This document shows, in pieces, positions 24,219-36,984 of a DNA stretch of 64,000 bases (position 1 is the stretch's first letter; each line of letters opens with the position of its first letter). Below the pieces are notes generated by a model. It was not told where the DNA came from, did not search any database, and saw nothing but the letters and a program-made list of their open reading frames with translations. Source of the stretch: Aldrovandia affinis (lineage: Eukaryota; Chordata; Actinopteri; Notacanthiformes; Halosauridae); the NCBI GenBank assembly GCA_029706075.1, contig JAINUG010000138.1:682001-746000 (forward strand). Reading direction: 5' to 3'. The translations under genes were made by a program, and so were the position numbers.

Positions 24219-26951
24219 TATGTCCTTTAACTTGAACTGCAACAGCAGCACAGTGCATCGAAATGTGAGTAATGCTTTATACATGCAAAGAGTCTTTGGA
24301 GTGGGTTTCCAGTGATTGTATCCCAAATATAAGAAAACGATCCCCTGTGATGACAATGACCCACTGAGGACAATAGCTGTAACAGCTGGTTTGGCAGAAC
24401 AGGCTGCTTGAGTGAACTGTAACAGATTATAACATTACAATCTTATACAGTTTCCTGAAAGACTCCACATTTAGCTTCCTTTTTTGTCAATAAGTAGCTA
24501 TCATAACCTATAGTGCAGCCTTACTTTTAAATAACTAAATAAAACCAGCTAAATAAATGTATGATAGCTGGTTTTATTCAATATTCATTTTTTTCTTCTT
24601 GGTTTGAGTGAAACCATTTTACCTTGCAAGCATGAGCTGCATAGGCAAACATTTATTTTTATATGGTTATATCAGTAAGCATGATTATGCATATATAATA
24701 TATAATACATAGTACATATTATTATTGTTAATTATTAAGGTTGCAAATCATGCAAAAATTGAAGAAAAGACCAATCACCGATGACAGTCACTTCCTCTAG
24801 TGGCTCTCTTCACTTGGTCATTGTGGGGTGTGGAGATGCGGGGTAGGGGGCATAGCCCTGCTAAAGGTCGGTGAAGATAGAAGTTAGATAACCTTGAAAT
24901 TGGCTTCTGGATGGAATTTTCCAATTTCCCAATCTTACAGATTCCCCAGTTCTGCTTAGTAATCTATTCCAAACGCCCACATCATGCAAATATGGCTTCC
25001 CAATGTGGCTGTCAACGCCTCTCATTATTTTTGTATTAGTTTCAATAGTGGGTCAGGAAAGAAGTGTGACACTGCCCTGTAATGGACTTACAATGTATTG
25101 TACCCCTAGTTCTGATATTAGTAGCAATGTATTAAATAAATATTTCTGTATTCTTTATATAATGTATAAAGAATAAAAGGTGCAGATTTGTATTTAGTAT
25201 AAGCTAACTTATATGTATGCTCTGCACAATTGACCCATACTTTAAATATATACATTTAGGAAAGAGGACATTAAGGGCACTTGAGTACCTGCTAGTGTAC
25301 CTGAGTTAAAGCCAACAGGTACTCTAGCACTACAGGCAGAATATTGAATATTAAAATAAGTACACACACTTTACTTTATCATTATAATAATAATTATTAA
25401 GAGCAACAATAGGGTCTCAAGTGCTGAAAAAACAAAACCGCAAAGTGAACTTGCACTTTTGCACTTGAGTGCTAGATATTTGACCAGATGGATTTTTCTC
25501 AGGCAAACTTGTGGTTATGTGGCTATGCAAACCGCTAAAGTGTTTTCCACTTTTTAACATGTCAAAATATTTTCTAAACATGTAGGTGCATAACGTTGGT
25601 TAATGTGCTCTCTCTCAGAAGGAAAATGTCAGGGACAATGTCTGTAGAGCACACAATACCCAGTGAACCCCGACTTTAATCCTAACTTCAGTTACTTTCT
25701 GTCCCTTAAAACAGACCTGAGATCAGCCTTATTCGACACCAAAATCTATTATGGCTTCTGTTTCAGTTACATAAAGTGCACATGACAGCATACAAATGCC
25801 CATGGTTTCAGCATGTCAACTCTCCAAACCGTCTCTTTTGAGAGCATAAACTTGCAAATTTGCTCTCAAAAGAGTTAAATGAGTTAAAATAGTTACCCCC
25901 CATTGACTCTTGAATGGAAAACACCATTGAAACAAAACTCTCTGAAGCATTATAGTTAGCCATAAGGGGGCAGGTATTCAAAAATTAATTTACATTTTTC
26001 TATTGCTCCGCTCAATATCAGAGTTAAGCTCCTACGTAGCAGAAGTATGAATATGAAACAACTTTTTCTGCGCAACTGTTGTATTAACTGGAGGAACTTA
26101 AGCAGTTGCTTCAGTCGATCAACTATGAATAGGGCCCATTGTCTTTAAGGGCATATGCTAATCAATCTAACCAAACTAAACCTTCCTGGATTAATCTGGC
26201 ATCATATCTCCGTGCCAAAGAGATATATTTGCACATGAAATTAGAGAGAATCTTCTCATCACTGAAGCTAACATCTACCATCGATTGAAAGTCGAGGGGG
26301 TGGGGGGACGCATGAAAGTGAAGATTAGGTCAATACAAACATCTAGTTGTGGATATTCTTTTTGCTTTCAAAGCTGGCTTTGTTTATACTACACACACAC
26401 CTCTGCCAGTGAATAGGAACATGTGTGGCATGTGTTGGGGAAATCCCTACAGTTTATACTATGAACTCAACTAACAAGATATCATTGATGCCATACTTAA
26501 TTACTTATTGCCTACACCATGGACTGTTTGACTAACAAACACTATTTAAATGAATACAACCACAACAGAGGCCTTCACATTCAAAGCGGTCTTCTGATTT
26601 GTTGAGCACATGGATATACTGCATATGTATTGTTAGAATCCCCTCACAAACATATAAATATATACATTGGGTATTGTCACACGCCACGTGACAAACCCAG
26701 AACGGGAACAGAGCAGTCCAGTCACGGAGTGGAGTTTGTCGGTCTACAGACCAGATTATTATTTTATTTTTTTCTCTGTCTCTCCTCCCAGACATGGGGA
26801 AGAGACAGTGGGAGTAGCAGGTTAACATATAACAAACACAAACAGACAAAATCTTCACCCTACTCACCATGAAGCCTTTGGGTAAAAACAACTAAAATAA
26901 CAAACTAAAATAATCCAAATTTACAGGACACCGCGCCTCTTCCTCCGGAGT
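24219..26951. other. no gene recognised (unit B flank)
   Basis: Near-identical duplicate of 18863-21594, with the same two 13-base inverted repeats (the second at about 25832-25873). No supported coding region. Confidence 0.6.
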
Positions 26952-27734
26952 GCGAGTTCCCTTTCAATCACACAAATAAAACCGAGGGCGAGAGGTGCCC
27001 CCTTTCAGGGCGCCCTCTCGCTCTCTATCATGATCACACCGAGGGAGAGAGGCGAACACTCTTAGTGCGCCCCCTCTCCCTCTTTCCCACACACAAGAAG
27101 CACTCTACTCAGTCACTTTCGACAAACGCACACAAAACTCAACAATCAAACACTCCACAATTCACAATCCACATGTGTGCACGTGCACACTCACAACAAC
27201 GATGACAACAACACAAGACTCACTCTACAATATGTACACACGACAATCCATTCCATACACACACATGAATGACATGACAAAAGATTAACTCTCATGATGA
27301 AACATCCATGACAAGACAAACTCTCCATACACATAAACAAAGACAAAAGACTAACTTTCAATCCACAAACAAACAAAGACAAGACTAACAGATTCCCCAC
27401 TCACTCCACCTGCTCTTAAATAGGCTTAGTTTCTGCCTGGCTCAGGTAGGACTCGTGAAGCAATCACAATCATGAATCAGTCACTCACATTCTCACACAG
27501 ACACCCAATCAGCCAATTGACTTCCATATCTAATGACACTAATTAAATAATTAAATAATAATTAAACCAATGATGGCCTTTGGAGCAACCTTCCTGGCCA
27601 TGGTTTACTCTCACATCCTGTGAGAGTGCCAAACCTGCCCCCGGAAAGTCTACCTGCTCCAAAGGTCTCCACAACATGTAAAGACACAGACAACCATGCC
27701 ACTCCCATGTGGCCGAGACCGACGTCCTCCACAG
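26952..27734. other. no gene recognised; CA-rich, CT-rich DNA
   Basis: Starts with two similar GAGGG(C/A)GAGAGG..GCGCCC(C)CTCTC motifs (26981-27090), then CA-rich low-complexity DNA to about 27540. No coding frame is supported. Confidence 0.5.
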
Positions 27735-28190
27735 GTCTAAAAAATATTCACTGCCTTTGGCATTTTTCACATTTTATTTTCTTACTTTGTGGAATCAAAA
27801 TGGATTTAATTGAGATTTCTTGATCAACACAAAATACTCAAATTTTTTTTTTTTTTTATTCACCTCCCCCCTTCCCCCAAGCCTCTACCAGCTTTGTACA
27901 TCTGGACATTGCCATTTTCACCCATTCTTCTTTACAAAATTGCTCGAGCTCCATTAGATTGGATGGGGACTGGTGATGAACAGCAATTTGCAAACCTTTG
28001 CACAGATTCTCAATGCGATTCAGGTCTGTCACTCCAGGACATAGATTTTTTTGTTATTAAACCACTCCAATGTGGCTTTTGCTGTATGCTTTGGGTCATA
28101 GTCCTGCTGGAATATAAATCTTCTCCCAAGTACCAGGTCTCTTGCAGACTGCAACAGGTTTTCCTCCAAGATTGATCAATATCTTACATG
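27735..28190 (-). mobile_element. decayed Tc1-like element
   Basis: On the minus strand it contains GAAGATTTATATTCCAGCAG then GACTATGACCCAAAGCATAC, encoding the F-Q-Q-D-Y-D-P-K-H region around the second catalytic Asp of Tc1-type transposase. A conserved 3' segment with AAATCCATTTTGATTCCACA follows. A poly-T run at about 27843 and several stops show decay. Confidence 0.7.
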
Positions 28191-29063
28191 ATCCATTTTG
28201 CCCTCTATTTTAAGTTTTCCAGTAGCTGAAGCAAAGAAGCACCCCAAATAGCATTAGGCTCTGCAGGGACTGTACATTCCACATAAATTAAATGTTTTAA
28301 ATGCAATTTCAATTAATACAATTTTGAGTGATTAACGTTCCTCCACCATGCATCCAACATCCAACAGTTGTACAACGTACCAGGGAATCCCGATGACGTA
28401 ATTCGGCCCCGACTCCTAGGATCGCATTTCCACGTACAGTGACAATACTGTAAAAGCAGAAATGTGTACTCCCATTTTGGTCTCTGTTCCTTTTTTTCCT
28501 GCTCTGTTACGCACTCTATCACCAGGACATTGTGTCGTTCTCTCTCACCAGCGCCTAAACAAGAGGCCTCATGAAGACACGTGCGAGACAAGTTCTCTGA
28601 ACAGCAGCGAAATCAACGGAGCAATGTTTCCACGAAATTAGCTGCAATCAACGCTAATTCGTGAAGAGATGTGAAAGGATACTGCTAGCAATATCGAGTG
28701 AACACAGAAGCAGTCTGCTCCCTTCTTCAAAACGAATCTCCGATCATTAATTTTGCACCCTGGAAAACGAACCAGAGTCTCAACCGTGAACAGTTACGCA
28801 AAGACTCGCTGAAGACACACCGACCGGACTTCCCACGTTACCTTCCGAACCCAAAATGCATTGAACCCGGCTGATGCAAAACACAGTAAGCCTGTAGCAT
28901 CTGGACATAGCATAGTTTAGCAACAAACTGTTTGTTCTGTACTGACTGCACAAACGGTTTCAAAATGTATCATGGTTCATGACTGTGCTTACCATTGTGT
29001 TTAGCATCATTTTTGTAGTTCGCATTGCTGCTCACTGACTGCCTGTGTCACATAGACCCAGGT
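28191..29063. other. no gene recognised
   Basis: Mixed-composition intergenic DNA. A 92-codon minus-strand frame at 28313-28591 has no recognisable domain. Confidence 0.5.
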
Positions 29064-29071
29064 CTTGCATG

Positions 29072-30415
29072 CTGGCCCGCGTTAACCTATTGGGCAACAT
29101 GAGCTGCAGCCCAGGGCCCCGGCCACTAGGGGGCCCCAGGAATAGCGGATTACTTTAGGTCTACATTGAATTTTTTAATGCGGGTTTATGGCGTTTTGAC
29201 TGTTACTGTACATTTTGGTCCACTTTCCCACATTGTCCTGTCGCAACAATCAGTGTCAGTGAGTGTGTTTGTATAGTCTGTTCCCTTTTGCGTAAGGATG
29301 GCTTTGTCTCGGGAGCTCGATTCTACAAGTGGAAATCGCCGTCGGTCCAACTCGTTGTGTCGGAGGACTTTTATCTGTTGCTGTAGCATCAGGAGCAGAG
29401 GTAAAACTGTCGCGCAGCGCAATCACGTCGCTACATGTATGCGCGCTGTCGTTCTGCTTTAGTGAAATTAGAAAATGACCTATGTCAATTTCACGTGCGA
29501 TAACATTTTGATACTTTAGTTGCTGAAATTGGCGAGAGAAACGCACTTAGCTAGAGCTATAACCTGACATGTCCAACCAGAAAGTAATAAATTACTATTT
29601 ATAACGGGTTTCACTGCAAAAAAATATGTTGTAGCCTATTCCCCCCTAAGCAACCCCCCTAAATAACTGTCAACAAACTATTTCAGATAAATTCATCTTA
29701 ATTCGAGTTCGACTGAAGAAAACTAAGTGGGCTAATTTTGCATGACCGAATAGCTTAGTTGTGTTGCTAAGTATGTAACGTTAGCTAGCTGAACAACAAC
29801 AACGCAATTTAATAGCCTAATGTTCTCTAGCAAGTTGGCCTGTAATTTCTAGCAATGTTTGGACAAAAGTATTTTTAAAAAGCCAGTATAAACTTAAATT
29901 ATGTCAAGTTTGCTGTATACATTCGCATTTATTGTATAATTAGATGCAGGTGTTAATTCTACGTGTTGAAATTGAAACGGTAGTTGTTTTGTGCATTGTC
30001 ATTTGTGGTCAAATTTCTGGTTTGTAGGCCTACTTTGTACACTAGGCTACTACTCCCTTTCATTATCCTGCCATGCTGGGCAAGGTTGGTCATGACTTGA
30101 ACTTGAACTCATGCGTTCGGGTAACAGACGTGAATATTTTGATAGCACTGTAATATAAGAGTCGGTACTCTTTGATGGCTTTTAATACATTACAACGTTC
30201 AAAGTTTTCAATTGGAGGTGTCATTCTGTAACATATTCACTATCTACTTCTGATATCCTTTGTCATAGGCCTATTTGTCGAATTTGCGGCATGTCTTTAT
30301 CGTTGCCAGGCCTGGTCGCGTCAATGTGCTTTTACTTTTCCAGTTGAAAATCGTGGACATAGGGCCCCGGGAGGTGTGTTAGCCCTGGGCCCCGGGGAGG
30401 CTTAACGCAGCCCTG
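29072..30415. mobile_element. non-autonomous hAT-type transposon with 8-bp TSD
   Basis: Exact 8-base duplication CTTGCATG at 29064-29071 and 30416-30423. The right end, read inward on the minus strand, begins CAGGGCTGCGTTAAGCC. The left end begins CTGGCCCGCGTTAACC, an imperfect inverted match. GGGCCC-rich subterminal stretches occur at both ends. The 1,344-bp interior holds no transposase signature. The 8-bp TSD and CAGGG-type terminus point to hAT. Confidence 0.85.
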
Positions 30416-30588
30416 CTTGCATGTATTGTTATCTATTAACCCAATCTCAACATACGCAATAACTCCACAGCTATTCTGGTGTGCGCAGTAAGCGCCATCT
30501 TTTATTTTGCCTTGGGTACAACCTAGGTTCAAAATTCCCTCCATCTTGTCTTTGTCCTCGATGTCCACATGCTTAAAGCATGCACGCA

Positions 30589-30630
30589 CATCCACGCGAC
30601 CCACGCACACACTAGAGAACACACACGCAT

Positions 30631-30673
<43 letters not shown>

Positions 30674-30765
30674 CACGCATGCACGGTCACCTGCCTCATT
30701 AAGCTTGCACTCAAATGCGCCCCCCCCCACACACACACATACACACATACAGATGCATACACACA
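30589..30765. repeat. CACG/CA microsatellite cluster
   Basis: CACACGCATGCACG and (GCAC)n/(CA)n runs. The cysteine-rich frames overlapping here are translations of the repeat and are not genes. Confidence 0.95.
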
Positions 30766-31424
30766 TCCACACATATAGTTGTTGCTCATTAATGTATTGA
30801 ATTGTGTTTTGCTATTTTCATACTTTATGTTCAATAAATGTCATATTATTTTTCTATAAGGTTGTCTGCCTTAATGTTGCACTTGTATTGAATTGAGCCA
30901 ACCTCTTCTAATTAGAACTCCTTGATGCCTTCAACACCTTGCTTAGGTCATCAATGGTATACATTTGGTATTAACTAAATGTGTAATTTTTTTATTTGAT
31001 TAAGATGAATTAACTATTAATATTGTAATTTAATTGCAATTATTAATTTAATTATTAATTGAAATCCCAATTTGATAGTTAAGTTTATTTTATGAGACGA
31101 AACATACGAAACCTAATATTATAAGAATACTTGTATTTTTGGCTGCTACCATGTTGGGAATTAACAAGCTTTACATTGTGACGTCAACCATATTAGAATT
31201 CTAACTTCTAGTGGGATAGCATCCTACAGCTCCCACTACCATGTTTCCCGGTAGGGATAGTGTTCTTGGGATGATGCGTAGGCTTGTGCTATTATTTTAT
31301 GTCCTCCACTTGGTCTCCCACATACCTTCTAGCAAACTCTAGGTGATATTTCATGTGAGTTATCTTCAACAATGGTTTGTTCAACAACAATGGTTCAACA
31401 ATGGTTTTCTTTTCCCACCCTCCC

Positions 31425-31590
31425 ATAAAGTGCCGATTTGTGAAGCGCCTGGGCTTGGGAGAAGATTTATATTCCAGCAGGACTATGACCCGAAGTGTAC
31501 AGCAAAAGACACATTGGAGTGGTTTAACAACAAAACACACAATGTCCTGGAGTAGCCCAGTCAAAGCCCAGGCCGTACAGGCTGCAGGCT
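31425..31590 (+). mobile_element. Tc1-like transposase relic
   Basis: Plus-strand frame reads [20 protein letters not shown] then FNNKTHNVLE, the second-Asp region of Tc1 transposase, followed by an in-frame stop in place of the usual Trp. Same family as the minus-strand copy at 27735-28190. Between 31591 and 34300 no gene is recognisable apart from an L2 tail and a local repeat. Confidence 0.75.
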
Positions 31591-32577
31591 GTACAATATT
31601 ATTATCCGATCATGAGAGTGAGAAAGAAACTAAATGATAACATCATATGTCCTTATATTCCAAATTGTGGACCTGCAAATGAGGACGAGGTGTTGCCAGA
31701 TCAGATTCGGTTGCCCCACAAAAGCATGTTCCCCCTGTAGGGCGCTGTCCGGAGGTTCAGTTGATCAGTGTGTGTTTACAACATGCTCTCAATTGAACAG
31801 TCCACAACTTGAACACAGCTCATCAATGAACAATATTTCCATTGTTGCAACAGATGGCTTTTCTGTGTGTTTTATATTTGCACTGTCAAAGTGAGTGCAA
31901 GTCAATCCATCTCGGAAAACTCTGAATATTAAAATAATGAATATTGAGAAGATTTTCGAAATCATGAGAGATCACTCAATGTTCATAAGGAATAATGTAG
32001 GGTTAACATTTCAGAACCTAAACGCATCCAAGCAGGTTGTACTAATTTAAGTAGTCATAATCAACAGATCAAAGTAATATTTTATTGTTCACAGTGGTGC
32101 AGCAAAATCTTGTTTGCTTACAAATTTGTGATGAGGAAATATAATTGTTAAACAACTGAATTCCCTAAACACACCTAGTGAAACCCACACTAGCCTAGCA
32201 GCATGTATAATCTTTCAATTTCAGTCCCAAAATCTACAGTATGTAGATGTAGCTTTATTTTTTTTGCTATTATTTTATCAATTTTGGAACTTTCATTTTC
32301 AACCTTCATGTGACAGAATACCAGTTATTTCGTTCGTTTTAGTGTCAGTTTTTGTTAATGATAACCTTGGGATAGAGATGAAGAATATGAGGATTTACCT
32401 TTTCTTCAGGGCAGACCCTTCATCCATAAAGGGTGAGGTAAGGTAAGGAGGTAAGTGAGGCATGAGTGATCCATAAAGAGTTAATGCTAAGTGAGTCTTA
32501 CAAAGGCATATTCACATCCACAGTTTTGTGTAGGTGCTTGGTAAAAAAATATTATTTAATGTAGGAAAATATTACAT

Positions 32578-32695
32578 TTTTACATTTACATTTTAAGCAT
32601 TTAGCAGACGCTTTTATCCAGAGCGACTTACAAGATGTGCATTAATACAAGGTAAGAACAATCATAGCTAGCGTACAAGATAGGTAACAGCACAC
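32578..32695 (-). mobile_element. L2 LINE 3' tail fragment
   Basis: Minus-strand copy of the last ~115 bases of the L2 element, including the hairpin (GCTCTGGATAAAAGCGTCTG) and the AAATGTAAATG tail. Probably a 5'-truncated insertion. Confidence 0.8.
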
Positions 32696-33133
32696 TTGTC
32701 AGGGATGTTGGACAAGTCAACAGTTATTGCCCTGAACTCAGCAAGGAACCCCTCTAGATAAAGAAGCCCCTTTACAGAGAACATTGAGACCAAGCTTCCT
32801 GACACATCTCCATCCAAACTCTTGGAATAACTCATTGAAATGTCATCTCATACCACCTGGAGAGCTTTTTTTTTTTTTTTTTTCAGTGTCCCTGGAAACA
32901 TTCTGGTCTGAGTGTGGTGCTGAGTGTCAAGTATCTCATGATGCAGCAGTTAAGGTGTTATCTGTGTGAAGCTGGCTTTTTTTGGCATGTCTCCCCATGC
33001 ATGTCTCCCCACATATTGATTGTATTATTAGCCAACAGCAGCAGCAGACCTCTCACTGAGTTATAAATGTCCACTGAGTAAATGAGTGCTTCTTTTCTGT
33101 GTTTGTTGTAATTTTTTTTGATAAATGGTAACT

Positions 33134-33392
33134 TGGTGATCCTTTTCTGTATTTTTTTAATTTTTATTATGATTTTCTGTTTTTGAGAAATGGTCAAACT
33201 TATCCAAAGATGTTATTTTTATGGGAAATAGTGCAACAGCAACAGAAATAACTTTAGTGATCATTTTCTGTAATTTTATTTAAAAAATGAATTATGATTT
33301 TTTATTTTTGAGAAACGGTCAAACTTATCCAGAGGTATTTGATATTTGCTTTACTACTACAAGCAGAGTAATGGCAACAGTAATCACTTAAA
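33134..33392 (+). repeat. imperfect tandem repeat, ~125-bp period
   Basis: Two units share TTTTTGAGAAA(T/C)GGTCAAACTTATCCA followed by GCAACAG(..)AATAACTT-like ends. Located about 1 kb upstream of il2; no coding sign. Confidence 0.6.
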
Positions 33393-34349
33393 TAAACATT
33401 ATTTTGAAAGCAAACACCTTTGTCATAATTGTAGCAAAAAATATGGGAGGGAAAAAGTATTTATCCTATGTAGGATGGAATATTTTCTTGTACACAAGGG
33501 GGGCTTGGTAGCAAAAAAGTTGAGAACCAATGCTTGAAAAGTATTAAATGCATACAACCACGCAGTACAATTCAGAACAGGGATCTAGGTAGAGAAAGAT
33601 TACAAGATTGGTCTTTTCACCATAATATCAGGGCAGAGAGTGAATGCAGTCCCCCATAACCAGATATTATGCAGTCAAGATTCCCATATTTGGGAAATTC
33701 GCAGTGGTCAGCACAACTGGAGTCTTGCTCTGGGTCATTTCAATTTAGCAAAAAATGAGATTGTGAATTTATCTGGTTTTGATGCAAAATAAACTGAAAA
33801 ATATCTAATTATTTAAAAAGGGGTCACCCTTTTTGGAATTGATAAATTATACCAAGAAAGCACAATACAAAATCTTGATTTACTGAAAATAACAAAAATC
33901 GATTTATCTGCTTTTGCATCTCAACTCTTGATATATACAGGTATACTCATATGATCACCTTTACCTGATGAAGACCTAATGGTTGACACGTTGTCACCGC
34001 TCACATATTAAAGCAAATAAAACACATGGGAGCATAACAGCAGTGTGCAGGTAATCTTTTCTTACATTCAATTTTTTTTTTTTTTACCCAGCACCTACAC
34101 AAAACTGTGGATGTCAATGTGCCGTTGTAAAACTCACTTTTTACACAAAGCAAGGTGAGGCGTGAGTGAGTGGAAACCTCGCTCACGCAGTGACTGCGGG
34201 GCTCTGCAGGGACTCCACCATCTTGTGGATCTAAGAAAGTTCCTGAACCGAGTCATCGTTTGGAAATACTCACACTTTCACACATAACCTGTCACATGCA
34301 TCACCTAAACTTTCAATTATACCCACCATATATTTTCCATACTGAAGGG

Positions 34350-34357
34350 TATAAATA
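34350..34357 (+). promoter_or_regulatory. il2: TATA box of il2
   Basis: TATAAATA lies 67 bases before the start codon, predicting a start near 34380 and a 5' UTR of about 45 bases. GGAAA-type motifs nearby (TTTGGAAATACTC at ~34259, ATTTTCCAT at ~34332) are possible NFAT-type sites, by inference. Confidence 0.65.
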
Positions 34358-34423
34358 AGGTACTGCTCACACCAAAGATCAGAAACACACATAACTTGGG
34401 CTCCTGAAACCTTGAGGGACATC

Positions 34424-35623
34424 ATGCAGAGATACAACATGCAGAACTTTGTTAGGGTCACTGTTTTTCTTGTTCTGGCCAATGCTTTGCTGGCAGATGA
34501 CAACTTAGAAGACAGAAAGCGCAGTGGACGGTCATTGGTGGCAGACCTGAGAATGCTGCCAAACCTTTGCGTAAGTGGTGTATCTGCAAAATGTTATTTA
34601 TGTGTGCCATAAAGTTTGTGACTTACCCTCATTTGCTGAAATAACCTCTTTTATCTTTCAGAATGAGACACGCTACTACACTCCAAATTGCACAGAGGTA
34701 AGCATCTACAAGTTTGGAATTAATGGACACAGAAAGGGAGGGATAGGTTTGCTTGAGATACTAAGTGTGTAATAATTGTATTCTAATATATTTACCTTCA
34801 GACAAAAGACTGGCAAAGCCTTTAGAATATACTTGTAGAAATAGCTCCCCAATGAACAATACAATTCCTAAACCTTCATGGATTATTTCCTTGGCCAGAC
34901 AGACATTTTTCACACCACCAAGTGTTCTCTCCACAGTAACAACTTTTGCAGCATAGTTCAGTAGCACACGCCAAGCTGACTTCAAAGGAAATAAAGCGCA
35001 GGAAATAAAAGCTTGCCTGTTCATAGAAAACAAAACCTCAGGACTGTGCTGTGAGAGCTAGCCCTGTCACTCACTGAAGTGCCAGAAGCTGTAGTGTTTT
35101 GTGCGTTCTGTGTTGTGTGCGGTTCTGTGCACTTAGCCATCATACACACTCATACATACAATATCAGCTTCTAACATGCCAAGTGACCTGCTGTAATCGT
35201 ATATTAACTTGTATTTGAAATTCTCACCATTGTGTTTCAGGCCAAATGCAAGGGATGCTTCATTTATGAACTGGAGAAAATAGGAAAGAACTGCACCAAT
35301 GGGACCAATGCCAAAATAGAAAATGAAATTTCTATAATTCAATATTATGCAAATATAGTTTTCGAAAACCCTGTAAGTTTTGTGTATTTTTTTTCAGGGG
35401 GGAGGGGTGAGCAGCCTGATGTGTCTATGCCTGGCATGCTCTGTATCAATTGATTCTGATGTTTTCTTATTTGGGGATAATAAACTGTGTTCCTCTGTTT
35501 CTTTAGCCATCCAGAAAAAGCTCCTGTCAAGAATACAAACTGGAGCCTTTTCAGACCTACAAGAGGAAATTTCTGAAATTGGTACAGTGTGTGAATGCCA
35601 TGGCCTCAGCAGTTGGAAGCTAA
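34424..35623 (+). CDS. il2: interleukin-2 (four coding exons)
   Basis: Exons 34424-34570, 34662-34697, 35241-35372 and 35507-35623 join in phase 0 with GT..AG introns into 143 codons. Residues 1-24 form a signal peptide (FVRVTVFLVLANALLA). A second in-frame ATG at residue 6 is an alternative start. The remainder fits a small helical secreted cytokine: seven cysteines (49, 59, 64, 67, 79, 112, 133) and four N-glycosylation sequons (N50, N58, N78, N81). Mammalian IL2 also has four coding exons. Position between il21 and bltp1, on the same strand as il21 and opposite to bltp1, is the mammalian IL2 arrangement. Family role: T-cell growth factor acting through IL-2R beta and the common gamma chain. 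Sequence similarity alone is weak, as expected for this fast-evolving family, so the name rests largely on synteny. IL-15-like members are the main alternative. Confidence 0.78.
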
Positions 35624-36298
35624 TTCCTCTGTGTATGTAACTCACACCCTTCATACAAATGTACTATTTACTTTTTTATGTACTCTGTTTACTCTGTCTT
35701 AGTTTTTTCCATATTACTTTGTTTTAAAGGACACTTGGTTATAGTCCAGAGCTCTTATTACTACCGTACCACCAACTATTCTGGGTAGGCTGGAGTGAAT
35801 GGGTACAGGAATGAAGGAATGCTGAGTGAGAGGAAACATAAACATTTCATGGTTTTCTTCTGTCATACATAGTTTTTTTATATATATATATGAATTGAAT
35901 ATAATTCAGACATTTATTATTGACCAATAAATAGCAGGTCAATGCTAATTCTGGTTGAAGCTGAAAGTTTCAATTCTGGCCTAATTTACCTGTTACCTCA
36001 AAACACCTATTTTTCCTAAAATAAAAAAAGTGTTTCAGCTCAACAGTGTTTGCTGTAGGACAAGCAGATTTCCCTGCCAGGTTCAACTGGCTAACTGTAC
36101 AAGATTGTATGATTGTAAATTAATCAAAGTCAAAGTTCTGATTAAATCTGCCTTCATCGTATTGTTTACTGTCATAGCATACCTTAATAGTCAGATGTGT
36201 TTTTGATAGGTAACATTCCTTCCTAACTATTACTTTTATTTTACTTTTGACAGAGTATGTATCTATTCTAACATGTTAAAAAAATCTGGACTGTGAAA

Positions 36299-36350
36299 TT
36301 TGTTTATTTAAAATTAATTTATTCTGTGTTTATTTATTTATTTATTGCTA
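36299..36350 (+). promoter_or_regulatory. il2: AU-rich element in il2 3' UTR
   Basis: Overlapping ATTTA pentamers, TTTATTTATTTATTTATTGC near 36329, form a strong class II AU-rich element, the usual mRNA-instability signal of cytokine transcripts. It lies 700 bases after the stop and just before the polyadenylation signal. Confidence 0.8.
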
Positions 36351-36410
36351 AAATTGTATTTGTATATTTGATGACGATGACTGCCATTTCTATTTGCATT
36401 CATTAAACAA

Positions 36411-36416
36411 AATAAA
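36411..36416 (+). terminator. il2: polyadenylation signal, il2
   Basis: AATAAA following the AU-rich element, giving a 3' UTR of about 810 bases. Confidence 0.6.
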
Positions 36417-36814
36417 TGAATGATAAATTGCAATACCTTCTGAATATGTTCATGTTCATGTTCATTGAAACAATTAAAACAATGTTCCTCTGTGAACTAA
36501 ATTGAAAAAGATTGCGGACGTGACGTCAACCAGCAATATACACCTTTGGTTATTGTCTTTACATCTTTATATTGCATACAGAGTGTGCCCCCTGGCAGGG
36601 GATTTCCCAGCATCATAGGATAAATGTAATATGCTGCATAGTAGTACAGAACCCATGAGTGTGACTGATATTGCTGTAAATTCATATGTAGGAAATATTT
36701 TGCTCTGTGCAACTTAATTATGACTGGGACATGCAACTGGGAAACCAGCAAACATTTCCACAAGGATTTGTAAATGTCTTTGGAGCATGCTCATCTAGTC
36801 CAACAAATACCATC

Positions 36815-36955
36815 ACATGCATGTGCACACACATACCCACAAAACACACATGCACATACACACACGAACGCACACAAAACCTGATGCATACACACATGCA
36901 TATACTTGTGCATATACTCACATGAATACGCACACACACATACACACACATGCAT
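36815..36955. repeat. CA-rich low-complexity repeat
   Basis: Irregular (CA)n with ATGCACATACACAC motifs. Overlapping frames are repeat translations. Confidence 0.85.
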
Positions 36956-36984
36956 TGGAGCAATTTATTGCTTTGTGTAAATAC

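Larger units (their letters stand above)
16289..26951 (+). repeat. 5.3-kb tandem duplication
   Basis: Unit A spans 16289-21594 and unit B 21644-26951, with a 49-base unshared spacer at 21595-21643. Both contain the same L2 3' part, CR1 fragment and about 2.7 kb of flanking unique-looking DNA in the same order. By eye the units differ only by scattered substitutions and short indels (for example the one-base gap near 16865, T/A runs near 17860 and 21400, and G to C near 17126), so identity is very high. Since flanks as well as LINEs are shared, this is a segmental duplication and not two insertions. Confidence 0.97.

Noticed and set aside
30332..30834. Overlapping cysteine/valine-rich and His/Thr-rich ORFs on both strands
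   Set aside because: They are translations of the CACG/CA microsatellite and have no domain.
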